IMG/VR virus record: IMGVR_UViG_3300042125_000010
Location: 1 to 41,171 of that record
DNA length: 41,171 nt
Strand: one strand, 5' to 3'
Origin: a virus
Part shown: one piece after another, positions 23,006-30,229 of the stretch
How positions within the stretch are numbered: position 1 is the first letter of the stretch
Layout of the letters: every line of letters begins with the position of its first letter
The notes under the pieces: generated by a model
Told to the model about the DNA's origin: nothing
Database searches by the model: none
The model's input: the letters and a program-made list of their open reading frames with translations, nothing else
Translations under genes and position numbers: made by a program

Positions 23006-23300
23006 ATTGACATTAGCGCACGCCAAGCTAAGCCCATGTTACCGTTCATCTAACTCCGTATTGACAGCGCTATGATCTTGGGCTAGCGAGCCTGGCTCGA
23101 TGGGCGTAGGGCTGGGCAGATGAGGTCGGAGGCCAGGGCGCGAAGGCTCTAGCTCGCGGGTCTTGGGGGTTTGGAGCTTGGGGCTGAGAGCGCCTGGCCA
23201 GGAAAAGGGACCGCCGGGTGGGGGTATGCGTCCTTTTTTCTTGGTGCTGTAGCTTTACCAGGTAGTGAAATTTCGTGTGCTAAGTTACTGAATCCTAAGT

Positions 23301-23408
23301 GTTTAGTTCTCTAAACGTTTACCCCTCCCCAATTTCCGAAAATCCGCGCCCCCACCGCCGAGCGTTTAGGCCTAACACGCCCAGTCCATATTCCACAAAC
23401 GTTTAAAC
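23301..23408. repeat. GTTTA palindrome cluster before the rightward genes
   Basis: An inverted repeat GTTTAG-TTCT-CTAAAC (23301-23316) merges with TAAACGTTTA (23312-23321), then TTAGGCCTAA within GTTTAGGCCTAAC (23366-23375) and AAACGTTTAAAC (23397-23408). Four GTTTA motifs in 108 bp, just above a promoter-like site, look like operators that control rightward transcription. Confidence 0.5.
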
Positions 23409-23414
23409 AAAAGC

Positions 23415-23443
23415 TTGACGCCTCGCGCCCAACGCCATACTCT
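23415..23443 (+). promoter_or_regulatory. Possible rightward promoter
   Basis: TTGACG (23415-23420), 17 bases, then TACTCT (23438-23443). The -35 is good and the -10 weak (3 of 6). It touches the GTTTAAAC palindrome and is about 150 bases upstream of the first rightward gene. Confidence 0.4.
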
Positions 23444-23475
23444 ATACCCAAGCCAGCAGTCTTCGGGGGCAGCTG

Positions 23476-23518
23476 GTCAGGACGCCGTACGGGAACTCCA
23501 AACCCGGTACGGACTGAC
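23476..23518 (+). promoter_or_regulatory. Long hairpin in the 5' leader of the rightward transcript
   Basis: An inner stem pairs CCGTACGGG (23485-23493) with CCCGGTACGG (23503-23512, one bulged G); an outer GTCAG/CTGAC stem (23476-23480 with 23514-23518) extends it across an internal loop. No T-run follows. It may stabilise the leader or act as a control element. Confidence 0.45.
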
Positions 23519-23595
23519 AAGGACGTTACCCGAATCAACCAGCGCCGCCGACAAGTGCCCGCCCGTGCGGGACCCACCAGCGAGAGGGCAGCACG

Positions 23596-23904
23596 ATGAC
23601 GATGACGATGGCGAACACATTGGGCAGTTTGGGCAGCAGCGAGCCGAGGGCAACCCCAGCCGTGGGCCGTTGGCTGCAAGAGCTGGAGGCAGCGCTGCAG
23701 TCTCTCCAGAAGGAAACAGAGGCCCTAGAGTGCAAGCTGCAGCCAGTCATGAACTACAACCTGTCCGAACACGGGGCCGTGTCGATGAACGTTGCGGTGC
23801 CAGATACTGCCTGCCCGCTGGCACAGACTCTGATGGAGCTGGTATCGAAAGTAAGTTCAGCCCGTGAGCAAATCGTCAACATGCAAAGGGCGGTAGAGTT
23901 ATGA
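23596..23904 (+). CDS. First rightward gene, coiled-coil protein
   Basis: 102 residues; GAGAGGG precedes the ATG at 23596. Residues about 25 to 50 form a coiled coil (WLQELEAALQSLQKETEALECKLQ) and the C-terminus a second helix (LVSKVSSAREQIVNMQRAVE). It leads the chain of overlapping small genes before the lysozyme. Function unknown. Confidence 0.65.
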   Translation: MTMTMANTLGSLGSSEPRATPAVGRWLQELEAALQSLQKETEALECKLQPVMNYNLSEHGAVSMNVAVPDTACPLAQTLMELVSKVSSAREQIVNMQRAVEL

Positions 23905-24140
23905 ACCTGAATAAATACGACGCCCAGGGTTTTCCGTACACAGCCGAAGAGGCTGCCGAGCGTGCCCATGCGATCTTCGCCCCGCGCTACCTGCATTACG
24001 GTTACAAGCGCGAAGTGTACCCGGCCGGCAACCCACCACTTTCGGGCCTACCTATTCCCGAAGCGACTGTCAAGCCCTACAATGTCGGGCGTAACGCAGC
24101 CAAACGCGCTGCCCGTCTTTCCCGAGGTGTCCGCAAATGA
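23901..24140 (+). CDS. Small basic protein
   Basis: 79 residues, ATGA overlap with the gene before and after. Tyr/Pro-rich middle and a strongly basic C-terminus (NAAKRAARLSRGVRK) that could bind nucleic acid. No family recognised. Confidence 0.62.
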   Translation: MNLNKYDAQGFPYTAEEAAERAHAIFAPRYLHYGYKREVYPAGNPPLSGLPIPEATVKPYNVGRNAAKRAARLSRGVRK

Positions 24141-24253
24141 CAGCCCTTCTCGCAAAACTCACTGGTATTTGGACCAACGCCACGACCCAGCAGAAAATGG
24201 TCCTGCTCGCCGTCGGCGCAGTCGTACTCGCCGGCCTGTGGACCCTGACGTGA
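24137..24253 (+). CDS. 38-residue membrane peptide, candidate holin component
   Basis: ATG 24137 to TGA 24253, ATGA overlap with the gene upstream. After TALLAKLTGIWTNATTQQK comes one hydrophobic helix (MVLLAVGAVVLAGLWTL). It lies two genes before the lysozyme, where phages keep their holins, but is shorter than known holins. Confidence 0.57.
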   Translation: MTALLAKLTGIWTNATTQQKMVLLAVGAVVLAGLWTLT

Positions 24254-24372
24254 TCGCAGCCATCACGACACTGGTGATGGCGGTCTGCGCTGTCATGGCG
24301 GTTGTGACTGTCATCACCATCGTGGCCATTGGTGTGTGCTGGTGGCACGACAAGCCTCCGGAGGACGAATGA
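24250..24372 (+). CDS. 40-residue membrane peptide, candidate holin or antiholin
   Basis: GTG 24250 to TGA 24372; the GTG overlaps the previous stop (GTGA) and the stop overlaps the lysozyme ATG (ATGA). A hydrophobic helix of about 25 residues (residues 5 to 30) is followed by a WWHDKPPEDE tail. The arrangement short TM peptide, short TM peptide, lysozyme, all translationally coupled, is the main evidence for a lysis role. Confidence 0.57.
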   Translation: MIAAITTLVMAVCAVMAVVTVITIVAIGVCWWHDKPPEDE

Positions 24373-24860
24373 ACAAGATGAGCATTTCCGCCGACGGGCT
24401 CGAGGTCGCGCACCACTACGAGTCATGCGTGCTGACGGCGTACCCGGATCCGGGCAGCAAGGACGGCAAGCCGTGGACGATCGGCTGGGGGCACACCGGT
24501 ACCGAAGTCGTAAGAGGGCTGGTATGGACCCAGGAGAAGGCGGACGCCGTCCTGAAGGTCGACATCGGTTCCTCTGAGCGTGATGTGCTGAGCCTGGTCA
24601 AGGTCAAGCTCACCCAGGGCCAGTTCGACGCCCTGGTGCTGTTCGTGATGAACGTAGGAGCGAATGCGTTCTTCAAGTCCACCATGCGCTACAAGATCAA
24701 CCAGGGCGACTTTGACGGCGCTTGCAAGGAATTCCCCCGCTGGAACAAGAACGATGGCAAGGTCATGAAGGGCCTGACCCGTCGTCGCGCCTCCGAGGCT
24801 GCGTTGTTCAACGGCGCCACCGGTCATGCGGCTATTGCTGTGGGAGCGAAAATCAAGTGA
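24369..24860 (+). CDS. Endolysin, T4-type lysozyme (GH24)
   Basis: 163 residues from ATG 24369 (ATGA overlap; the in-frame start at 24336 is inside the upstream gene). The catalytic Glu-Asp-Thr triad is visible: Glu18 in HHYES, Asp27 in AYPDPGS, Thr37 in WTIGWGHT. The Glu-Asp spacing is that of T4 lysozyme; a short insertion (GSKDGK) lies between Asp and Thr. There is no signal or SAR segment at the N-terminus, so it needs a holin to cross the membrane. It cuts the glycan strand of peptidoglycan. Confidence 0.93.
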   Translation: MNKMSISADGLEVAHHYESCVLTAYPDPGSKDGKPWTIGWGHTGTEVVRGLVWTQEKADAVLKVDIGSSERDVLSLVKVKLTQGQFDALVLFVMNVGANAFFKSTMRYKINQGDFDGACKEFPRWNKNDGKVMKGLTRRRASEAALFNGATGHAAIAVGAKIK

Positions 24861-25048
24861 TGGACCAGGAGCAGGCACTGTGGCTGGCCAGAACGCTGAC
24901 AGAAGCCGTGGGAACGGGCGTAACCCATTTCCAGATGATTGACCTTGATCACTGCGTTGTAGGCCGGGTCGGCAAAGGCAAGTGGGAAACGATAGCCGTT
25001 TACAAATCAACTACGCCTTGGGTTCACCCCGACGAGGTACAGGAATGA
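24860..25048 (+). CDS. Small hypothetical protein
   Basis: 62 residues from ATG 24860 in a TGATG overlap with the lysozyme stop. N-terminal helix (EQALWLARTLTEAV) then a mixed region (HFQMIDLDHCVVGRVGKGKWETIAVY). It is not a spanin: no signal or TM is seen. Function unknown. Confidence 0.6.
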   Translation: MDQEQALWLARTLTEAVGTGVTHFQMIDLDHCVVGRVGKGKWETIAVYKSTTPWVHPDEVQE

Positions 25049-25401
25049 AGATCTTCCAGGTAGTTTTGACCAACTGCGACATCCTCCAGGTGCGCGCCGA
25101 GTCCGCCGAGCGCAACGGGCCGTACCTGTGCTTCTACGACCACGCCGACCCGTCTTCGCAGGACGCCAAGGTGGTTTCCGAGTTCCGCGAGTGGGCCGGC
25201 TGGAACGAGCTGGAAGCGGAAAAGCCAGTAGTGGTCGCGGGGCTGCAGGACGACGACATGCTCAAGGCTATCGGTATGCCGACGAGTCCCGACCTGTACG
25301 ACTCACTAGCAGGTATGCCAAAGCGTCCGGTGCCAGAGGCTGCAACCGACTACGTGAAAGCCACCATCGACCGCCTTAACGGCCGGCTGGACCGTCAATG
25401 A
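25045..25401 (+). CDS. Hypothetical protein
   Basis: 118 residues from ATG 25045 (ATGA overlap). N-terminal beta strand (KIFQVVLTNCDILQVRAESA) with YLCFYDHADP, then an acidic middle and a helical C-terminus. Often seen as a small uncharacterised protein in phages; no function known. Confidence 0.65.
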   Translation: MKIFQVVLTNCDILQVRAESAERNGPYLCFYDHADPSSQDAKVVSEFREWAGWNELEAEKPVVVAGLQDDDMLKAIGMPTSPDLYDSLAGMPKRPVPEAATDYVKATIDRLNGRLDRQ

Positions 25402-25643
25402 ACGTCGTCGAATTCAAACGCGAAGAATGGCGCGACGGGCTGGCCACCTTGAAAAACATCGTGGCGCGCCTGGAGTCCGGGGACATCCCACCCATCGTTA
25501 TCGGCGCCCTGGTGCTGTACGACGAGCAAGGCGGTCTGGCCACGTTCGGCATCGGCCCGAAGGCTGAAGACCTGCAAATCATCGCCATGCTCGACATGGG
25601 CAAGATGCAGATGATGGACGCCATGCTTTCGAGCGGGGAATGA
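25398..25643 (+). CDS. Small hypothetical protein
   Basis: 81 residues, ATGA overlap. Helix (REEWRDGLATLKNIVARLESGD), then strands (PIVIGALVLYDEQGGLATFGIGP) and a Met-rich helix (IIAMLDMGKMQMMDAML). It looks like a compact alpha/beta protein found in many phages beside packaging genes; not assigned. Confidence 0.63.
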   Translation: MNVVEFKREEWRDGLATLKNIVARLESGDIPPIVIGALVLYDEQGGLATFGIGPKAEDLQIIAMLDMGKMQMMDAMLSSGE

Positions 25644-25647
25644 CAGG

Positions 25648-26184
25648 ATGGCGTGCCGGAACGTTTGCGGACATTGCAGCAAGGAGTTCATGTCTCGCCG
25701 TGGCGCCCGGTACTGCTGCAACATCTGCCGGTCAGCGGCGCACAATGAGAAGGCCGCACTCATGAAACGACAGCAGGCCATGAAGGAGATCGACGCGGTG
25801 CTGGCGCCGGAAGCTGCCGACAAGCCGCAGGGCAAGGCCGGGGGGCTGTATGCCAAGCGCAAGGGGGAGCGGGTAGAGCGTGAGGTTTGCGCTGTGATAG
25901 CGCGGTTGACGGGGGAAGAAACCAAGCGCAAATTGGGGCAGGCAAGGGAAGGGGGCGGTGATGTAGACTGGGGGCCGTTCCTGCTCGAGGTGAAGGCCAG
26001 GGAGACGGTATCGATGCCAGCGTGGCAGAAACAGGTCACGGAAGCCGTAGAGGGCACGGGGCAGGTGCCGGCAGTGGTATGGAAGCGCAAACGGGAAGAA
26101 TTCTGGATTGCGTTACCGTTTGAAGAATTTATAAGCATTTTCAATACGTTGAGGCTTGCAGCCATGGGGGCGCAAGATGGCTGA
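25648..26184 (+). CDS. Resolvase-like PD-(D/E)XK nuclease with N-terminal zinc ribbon
   Basis: 178 residues. Residues 3 to 28 hold five or six Cys (CRNVCGHC, YCCNIC), a zinc ribbon or knuckle. Residues about 72 to 140 have the nuclease core: Glu76/Glu78 in GERVEREV, Asp105/Asp107 in GGGDVDWG, and Glu114-x-Lys116 in FLLEVKARE. This is the Holliday-junction-resolvase-like PD-(D/E)XK pattern. It overlaps the small terminase by 8 bases. I infer a role in resolving branched DNA before packaging; a transferred homing nuclease is less likely because of the operon fit. Confidence 0.72.
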   Translation: MACRNVCGHCSKEFMSRRGARYCCNICRSAAHNEKAALMKRQQAMKEIDAVLAPEAADKPQGKAGGLYAKRKGERVEREVCAVIARLTGEETKRKLGQAREGGGDVDWGPFLLEVKARETVSMPAWQKQVTEAVEGTGQVPAVVWKRKREEFWIALPFEEFISIFNTLRLAAMGAQDG

Positions 26185-26659
26185 CGAGGCACCAAAAGGG
26201 CCGGAAAAAGGCCCTATGTTCGAATTGAAACTTATTGGCCGGCTCAATGCCGGCCAAGCTGTGTCCAAGCCCCAGCAAAGCAGCCCGCACATCGAGGCGC
26301 GCCGCGAAGACCAGGAAACGGGCCGTCGTCTGGCCAACGAATACGCAAAAGAAGCCCTTTTGACCCAAGTTCACCTGATGCGCACCAGCACCGACGAAAA
26401 CGTCATCATGCGCGCGTCCAAGGAGATCATGAACAGGGCCTGGGGGCAGACAAAAGCTCTCACGGAAGAGGAAAAGAAAGGCGCGGATGCCGGAAGTATC
26501 CTCGATGTGCTCGCTGCCGTGTCCAGTCACATGTCGGCCATCGAACAGACCCCACCAGAAGCCGCGGCGATCGAGCACCAGCCCGAAACCACTGAAGACA
26601 GCCTGGAAAAGCTCCTGGACGACCTCAACACGGAAGACGCGGAGCTGATCAATGACTGA
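26177..26659 (+). CDS. terS: Terminase small subunit
   Basis: 160 residues from ATG 26177 (GGGGGCGC upstream). Helical, with a conserved-looking core (RRLANEYAKEALLTQVHLMRTSTDENVIMRASKEIMNRAWGQ) that resembles phage small terminases, and an acidic C-terminus (EDSLEKLLDDLNTEDAEL). It lies directly before and overlaps by 8 bases the large subunit, the usual arrangement. It binds the packaging site and loads the motor. Confidence 0.8.
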   Translation: MADEAPKGPEKGPMFELKLIGRLNAGQAVSKPQQSSPHIEARREDQETGRRLANEYAKEALLTQVHLMRTSTDENVIMRASKEIMNRAWGQTKALTEEEKKGADAGSILDVLAAVSSHMSAIEQTPPEAAAIEHQPETTEDSLEKLLDDLNTEDAELIND

Positions 26660-28112
26660 TTCGATTCTCTACCAGGGCGACAACAGCCGCCTGCAGCAAC
26701 GGGCAGCCGAAACCATCACCAAGTGGCGCCGACACCCTGAAACCTACGTCCGGGACGTCCTGAAGGTCGAAGTCATCGAGCCGTGGCAGCTGAAAGGGCT
26801 GCGCAGCCTCGCCAACGAACAGTTCATCCCCCACATGAACCATATATCGGTCAGGTCCGGGCACGGCGTGGGTAAATCCGCCTGGCTGAGCTGGCTGATC
26901 CTCTGGTACACCTCGACGCACTTCCCCTGCAAAGTCCCTTGCACCGCGCCAACGTCCCACCAACTCGAAGACATCTTGTGGGCGGAACTGGCCGTCTGGC
27001 GCCGTAAAATGGGACCCCAACTGTCTGAACTGTTCGAGGTGACAAGTGACCGAATGTACCTCAAGCTCGCCCCGGAAGAGTGTTACGCGGTGGCCCGTAC
27101 GGCTCGCAAGGAAAACCCCGACGCCTTGCAGGGGTTCCACGCGGAAAACCTGCTCTTCGTGGTGGACGAGGCATCTGGTGTGCCAGATGAGATATTCCAA
27201 CCGCTTGAAGGCGCCCTATCGACCCCAGGCGCGAAGTCGGTTTTGTGCGGTAACCCGACGCGGGTACAGGGTTATTTTTACGACTCGCACCACCGTAACC
27301 GGGCGCAGCACCACTGCATGACAGTGTCCTGCCTTGAATCCAGCCGGGTGGCACCGGCCTACGTGACGAAAATGAAGGCCCAATATGGCGAGGAATCGAA
27401 CGTCTACCGTGTGCGTGTGCTGGGCGAATTCCCGCTCGAAGCCGCCGATGTTCTCATCCCGCTTTCCCTTGTTGAACCGGCGATTGACCGTGAGGTGGAA
27501 CCGACACCTGTCAAGACGATTTGGGGACTCGATCCTGCACGTTACGGCGAGTGTCTTACCGCGCTTGCTAAACGCAAAGGCAACACGCTGCTCGAACCGA
27601 TAAAGACCTGGGGTAACATTTCGCTGATGGAAACCGTCGGCAAGGTGTTCCGCGAGTATGAGGACACGCCGCGCGACCAGCGGCCCTACGAGATCATAGT
27701 GGACGTCTGCGGGCTTGGGGCCGGTGTGGTGGATCGACTCCTGGAGCTTGGACTCCCAGTGGTGGGCGTCAATGCTGGCGAGGCCGCCCCGAAGTCCGAC
27801 AACGGGCATGTGGCCCGCATGCGCGACTGGCTGTGGTGGAAAGCCCGGGAGTGGTTCGAGAAGCGTGACTGCAACATCGCGAACGACCAGTACCTGGTTG
27901 GGGAATTGACCGATGTTCACTACTCGATGACATCCAGTGGTAAGATCGTCGTCGAAAGCAAGCGGGACATGCTCGATCGCGGTGTACCGTCGCCAGACCG
28001 GGCGGACGCTTTCAACCTGACGTTCGCCGGCTCCATCGTGACCACGGACGAGTGGGAAGCCCAAAAATACACCCGAAAACGCCGCAGTACGGGCGGGTTC
28101 ATGGCCAGCTAA
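26652..28112 (+). CDS. terL: Terminase large subunit
   Basis: 486 residues; GGAG at a spacing of 7. ATPase: Walker A SGHGVGKS (residues 69 to 76), Walker B LLFVVDEA (Asp172, Glu173), coupling motif near VLCGNPTR. RNase H-like nuclease: Asp294 in WGLDPA, Asp351 in IIVDVCG, Asp452 in DRADAF. All the metal-binding residues are present. It cuts and pumps DNA into the prohead through the portal. Confidence 0.95.
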   Translation: MTDSILYQGDNSRLQQRAAETITKWRRHPETYVRDVLKVEVIEPWQLKGLRSLANEQFIPHMNHISVRSGHGVGKSAWLSWLILWYTSTHFPCKVPCTAPTSHQLEDILWAELAVWRRKMGPQLSELFEVTSDRMYLKLAPEECYAVARTARKENPDALQGFHAENLLFVVDEASGVPDEIFQPLEGALSTPGAKSVLCGNPTRVQGYFYDSHHRNRAQHHCMTVSCLESSRVAPAYVTKMKAQYGEESNVYRVRVLGEFPLEAADVLIPLSLVEPAIDREVEPTPVKTIWGLDPARYGECLTALAKRKGNTLLEPIKTWGNISLMETVGKVFREYEDTPRDQRPYEIIVDVCGLGAGVVDRLLELGLPVVGVNAGEAAPKSDNGHVARMRDWLWWKAREWFEKRDCNIANDQYLVGELTDVHYSMTSSGKIVVESKRDMLDRGVPSPDRADAFNLTFAGSIVTTDEWEAQKYTRKRRSTGGFMAS

Positions 28113-28124
28113 GCGGAGAAGACA

Positions 28125-30227
28125 ATGGTGGACGACATCGACAAGGCAGAGGGCGACGACGAGTCGACAGCCATTGTGCTATGGGCCAGGAGCAAGCTGA
28201 CCGAGTTCAAGAGCACCACGGGCGACTGGCGCAGCCAGGCCATGGACGCTTTTGCCTGTGTGGCGGGCAACCAGTGGGACGAGTCGACCCGCGAGCAGCT
28301 GGAAGCGGACAGCCGGCCAGTGTTCACGTTCAACCGCGTTGCGAGCTTCATACGCGGCATTTGCGGCCTGGAGTCGTCGACCCGCAACCAGGTCATGCTG
28401 TTTGCCCGAGAAACCAGCGACAGCGGCGCCACCGATGTGCTGAATGCTGCGGTCCGGTACGTCCGCGAGGGCTGCGACGCCGACGACGAAGAGTCCGACG
28501 CTTTCAAGGACATGCTGATTTGCGGCTTGGGCTGGACAGAAACCCTGTTCACCACCGAAGAGACGGCCGAAGGCAATATCGTCATAGAACGGGTTGACCC
28601 GCTGCACATGCGCTGGGACGCCGCTTCTCGCAAGCGCGGTCTGGCCGATCGCCGCTGGTGCGCCCGTGAAAAGTACCTGCCGTTCTCGACCATTCGCGAC
28701 ATATGGGGCGAAGCCAAGGCCAAGCAGATCGAAGGCGTTCTGGCAACCGACACCGAAGTGCTGGAAGAGTTCTCCAACAGCCCGCACGACGCCACAGCGG
28801 CCCGTAACTACGACTCCGACAACCTTAGCGCTGCCCGTCGCAAGAACGGTGTGCCGGTGGTGCAGTTCCAGTACGTGGAGACGAAGCGCTTCATGCAGGT
28901 GACGAACCCGGTCAGTGGTGAAGAAGAGGAAGTCACCGCCGACGAGTTCACCAAGATGCAGAAGCTCATGCGCGGTCAGGGCATGGATCTGGTAGGGCGC
29001 AAGGTCAAGCACCGCCAGTACCGTCAGGTGATCTTCTGCGGCGGTGTGGAGCTGGAAGAAGGCCCGCTGCCGTGCGAGGGGTTCACGTTCCAGGCCATTA
29101 CCGGCATCCGTGACCGTAACGAGGGCGTCTGGTACGGCTTTATCCGCGACCTGCTGGACCCACAGCGCTGGGTCAACAAGTTCTTCAGCTCGATGGCCGA
29201 CGTGGTCGCCAGCCAGGCCAAGGGTGGTCTGTTGGCCGAGATGGACGCTTTCGTCAACAAGGAAAACGCGACGGAAGACTGGAACAACCCACGCTCGATC
29301 GTTTGGCTCAAGCGAGACGGCCTGAACAAGGTGAGGGAGCGAAATGCAGCAGGTGTGCCGGCTGGACTCAACCAACTGTTGGATTTTACCGTGTCCAGTC
29401 TGCCAGCGGTTGCCGGCGTTAACCTGGAATTCTTGGGGATGGCCGACAGGGAGCAACCGGGGGTACTGGAGCACCAGCGGAAACAAGCCGCAATCTCCAC
29501 CCTCTCAGAGTTCTTTAACGCGATGCGGCTGTATCGTAAGCAACAAGGTCGTGTACTCCTCCAGTTCATCAACGAGTTCATCAGCGACGGCCGACTGATC
29601 CGGATCGTCGGCAAGACCAATGCCCAGTATGTGCCGTTGACCAAGGAAGCCGGGGCGATCCAGTACGACATCGTCGTCGACGAAGCGCCGACCAGTCCTG
29701 ACCAGAAAAACCGCACCTGGATGGCCTTGACGCAGATCCTGCCGGTAGCCGCCAGCATGGGCCTGCCGATCCCACCAGAGATCCTCGAGTATGCCCCGTT
29801 CCCGCAGGCGCTGATCGATGACTGGAAGAAGTTTGCCGAGCAGAACAAGCAGCCGTCGCCAGAAACACAGGCGCAGCTGCAACAGCTGCAGGAGCAGGTC
29901 CAGGCGCTGCAGAAGCAGAACGAGCAGCTCAAGTCGAAGAAAGAAGAGTCGATGGCCAAGCTGCAGAACGACCAGGCCGAGTCGCAGCAAGCGCTGCAGA
30001 TGAAGCAGGTGGAGATGCAGGCTGATATCCAGATGGCCCAACAGAAGTTCCAGCAGGAGCTGGCGTTGGAGCAACAGAAGTTCACCGCGCAGATGGAGCT
30101 TGAGCAACAGAAGTTCACCGCGCAGATGGAGCTGGAGCGCCAGAAAATGATGATGCAGATGGGGCTCGAGACGGAAAGAATGCAACTACAAGCCGCCCAA
30201 AAACCACAGCAAACCGAAGGTAACTAG
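28125..30227 (+). CDS. Portal protein, P22-like, with long coiled-coil tail
   Basis: 700 residues. The N-terminal two thirds follow the P22-type portal pattern: an early helix with GNQWD, RPVFTFNRV, NAAVRYVREGCDADDEES, GLGWTET and DPLHMRWD. From about residue 575 the protein is a Gln/Glu/Met-rich helix of some 120 residues that includes an exact 11-residue repeat, like the barrel helices of the P22 portal. It forms the twelve-fold entry vertex. Confidence 0.9.
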   Translation: MVDDIDKAEGDDESTAIVLWARSKLTEFKSTTGDWRSQAMDAFACVAGNQWDESTREQLEADSRPVFTFNRVASFIRGICGLESSTRNQVMLFARETSDSGATDVLNAAVRYVREGCDADDEESDAFKDMLICGLGWTETLFTTEETAEGNIVIERVDPLHMRWDAASRKRGLADRRWCAREKYLPFSTIRDIWGEAKAKQIEGVLATDTEVLEEFSNSPHDATAARNYDSDNLSAARRKNGVPVVQFQYVETKRFMQVTNPVSGEEEEVTADEFTKMQKLMRGQGMDLVGRKVKHRQYRQVIFCGGVELEEGPLPCEGFTFQAITGIRDRNEGVWYGFIRDLLDPQRWVNKFFSSMADVVASQAKGGLLAEMDAFVNKENATEDWNNPRSIVWLKRDGLNKVRERNAAGVPAGLNQLLDFTVSSLPAVAGVNLEFLGMADREQPGVLEHQRKQAAISTLSEFFNAMRLYRKQQGRVLLQFINEFISDGRLIRIVGKTNAQYVPLTKEAGAIQYDIVVDEAPTSPDQKNRTWMALTQILPVAASMGLPIPPEILEYAPFPQALIDDWKKFAEQNKQPSPETQAQLQQLQEQVQALQKQNEQLKSKKEESMAKLQNDQAESQQALQMKQVEMQADIQMAQQKFQQELALEQQKFTAQMELEQQKFTAQMELERQKMMMQMGLETERMQLQAAQKPQQTEGN
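30069..30134 (+). repeat. 33-bp tandem duplication in portal C-terminus
   Basis: Two copies (30069-30101 and 30102-30134) are identical except at the last base. They encode EQQKFTAQMEL twice, followed by a diverged third unit. The near-identity suggests a recent expansion of the helical barrel. Confidence 0.85.
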
Positions 30228-30229
30228 AA

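Larger units (their letters stand above)
22546..23595. other. 1.05-kb intergenic control region, candidate origin
   Basis: No convincing gene lies here; the frames that cross it (for example 23415-23867 and 23311-23679) have poor composition and no ribosome site. It separates the two divergent gene blocks and holds an AT-rich stretch, several repeated boxes, many palindromes, a G-rich stretch (23100-23230) and promoter-like sites, listed separately. It is the natural place for the early promoters of both directions and for a replication origin. Confidence 0.7.

Noticed and set aside
23415-23867. Open frame over the leader and first rightward gene
   Set aside because: It begins at a TTG inside a promoter-like site, and the frame of 23596-23904 has the ribosome site and coupling to the next gene.
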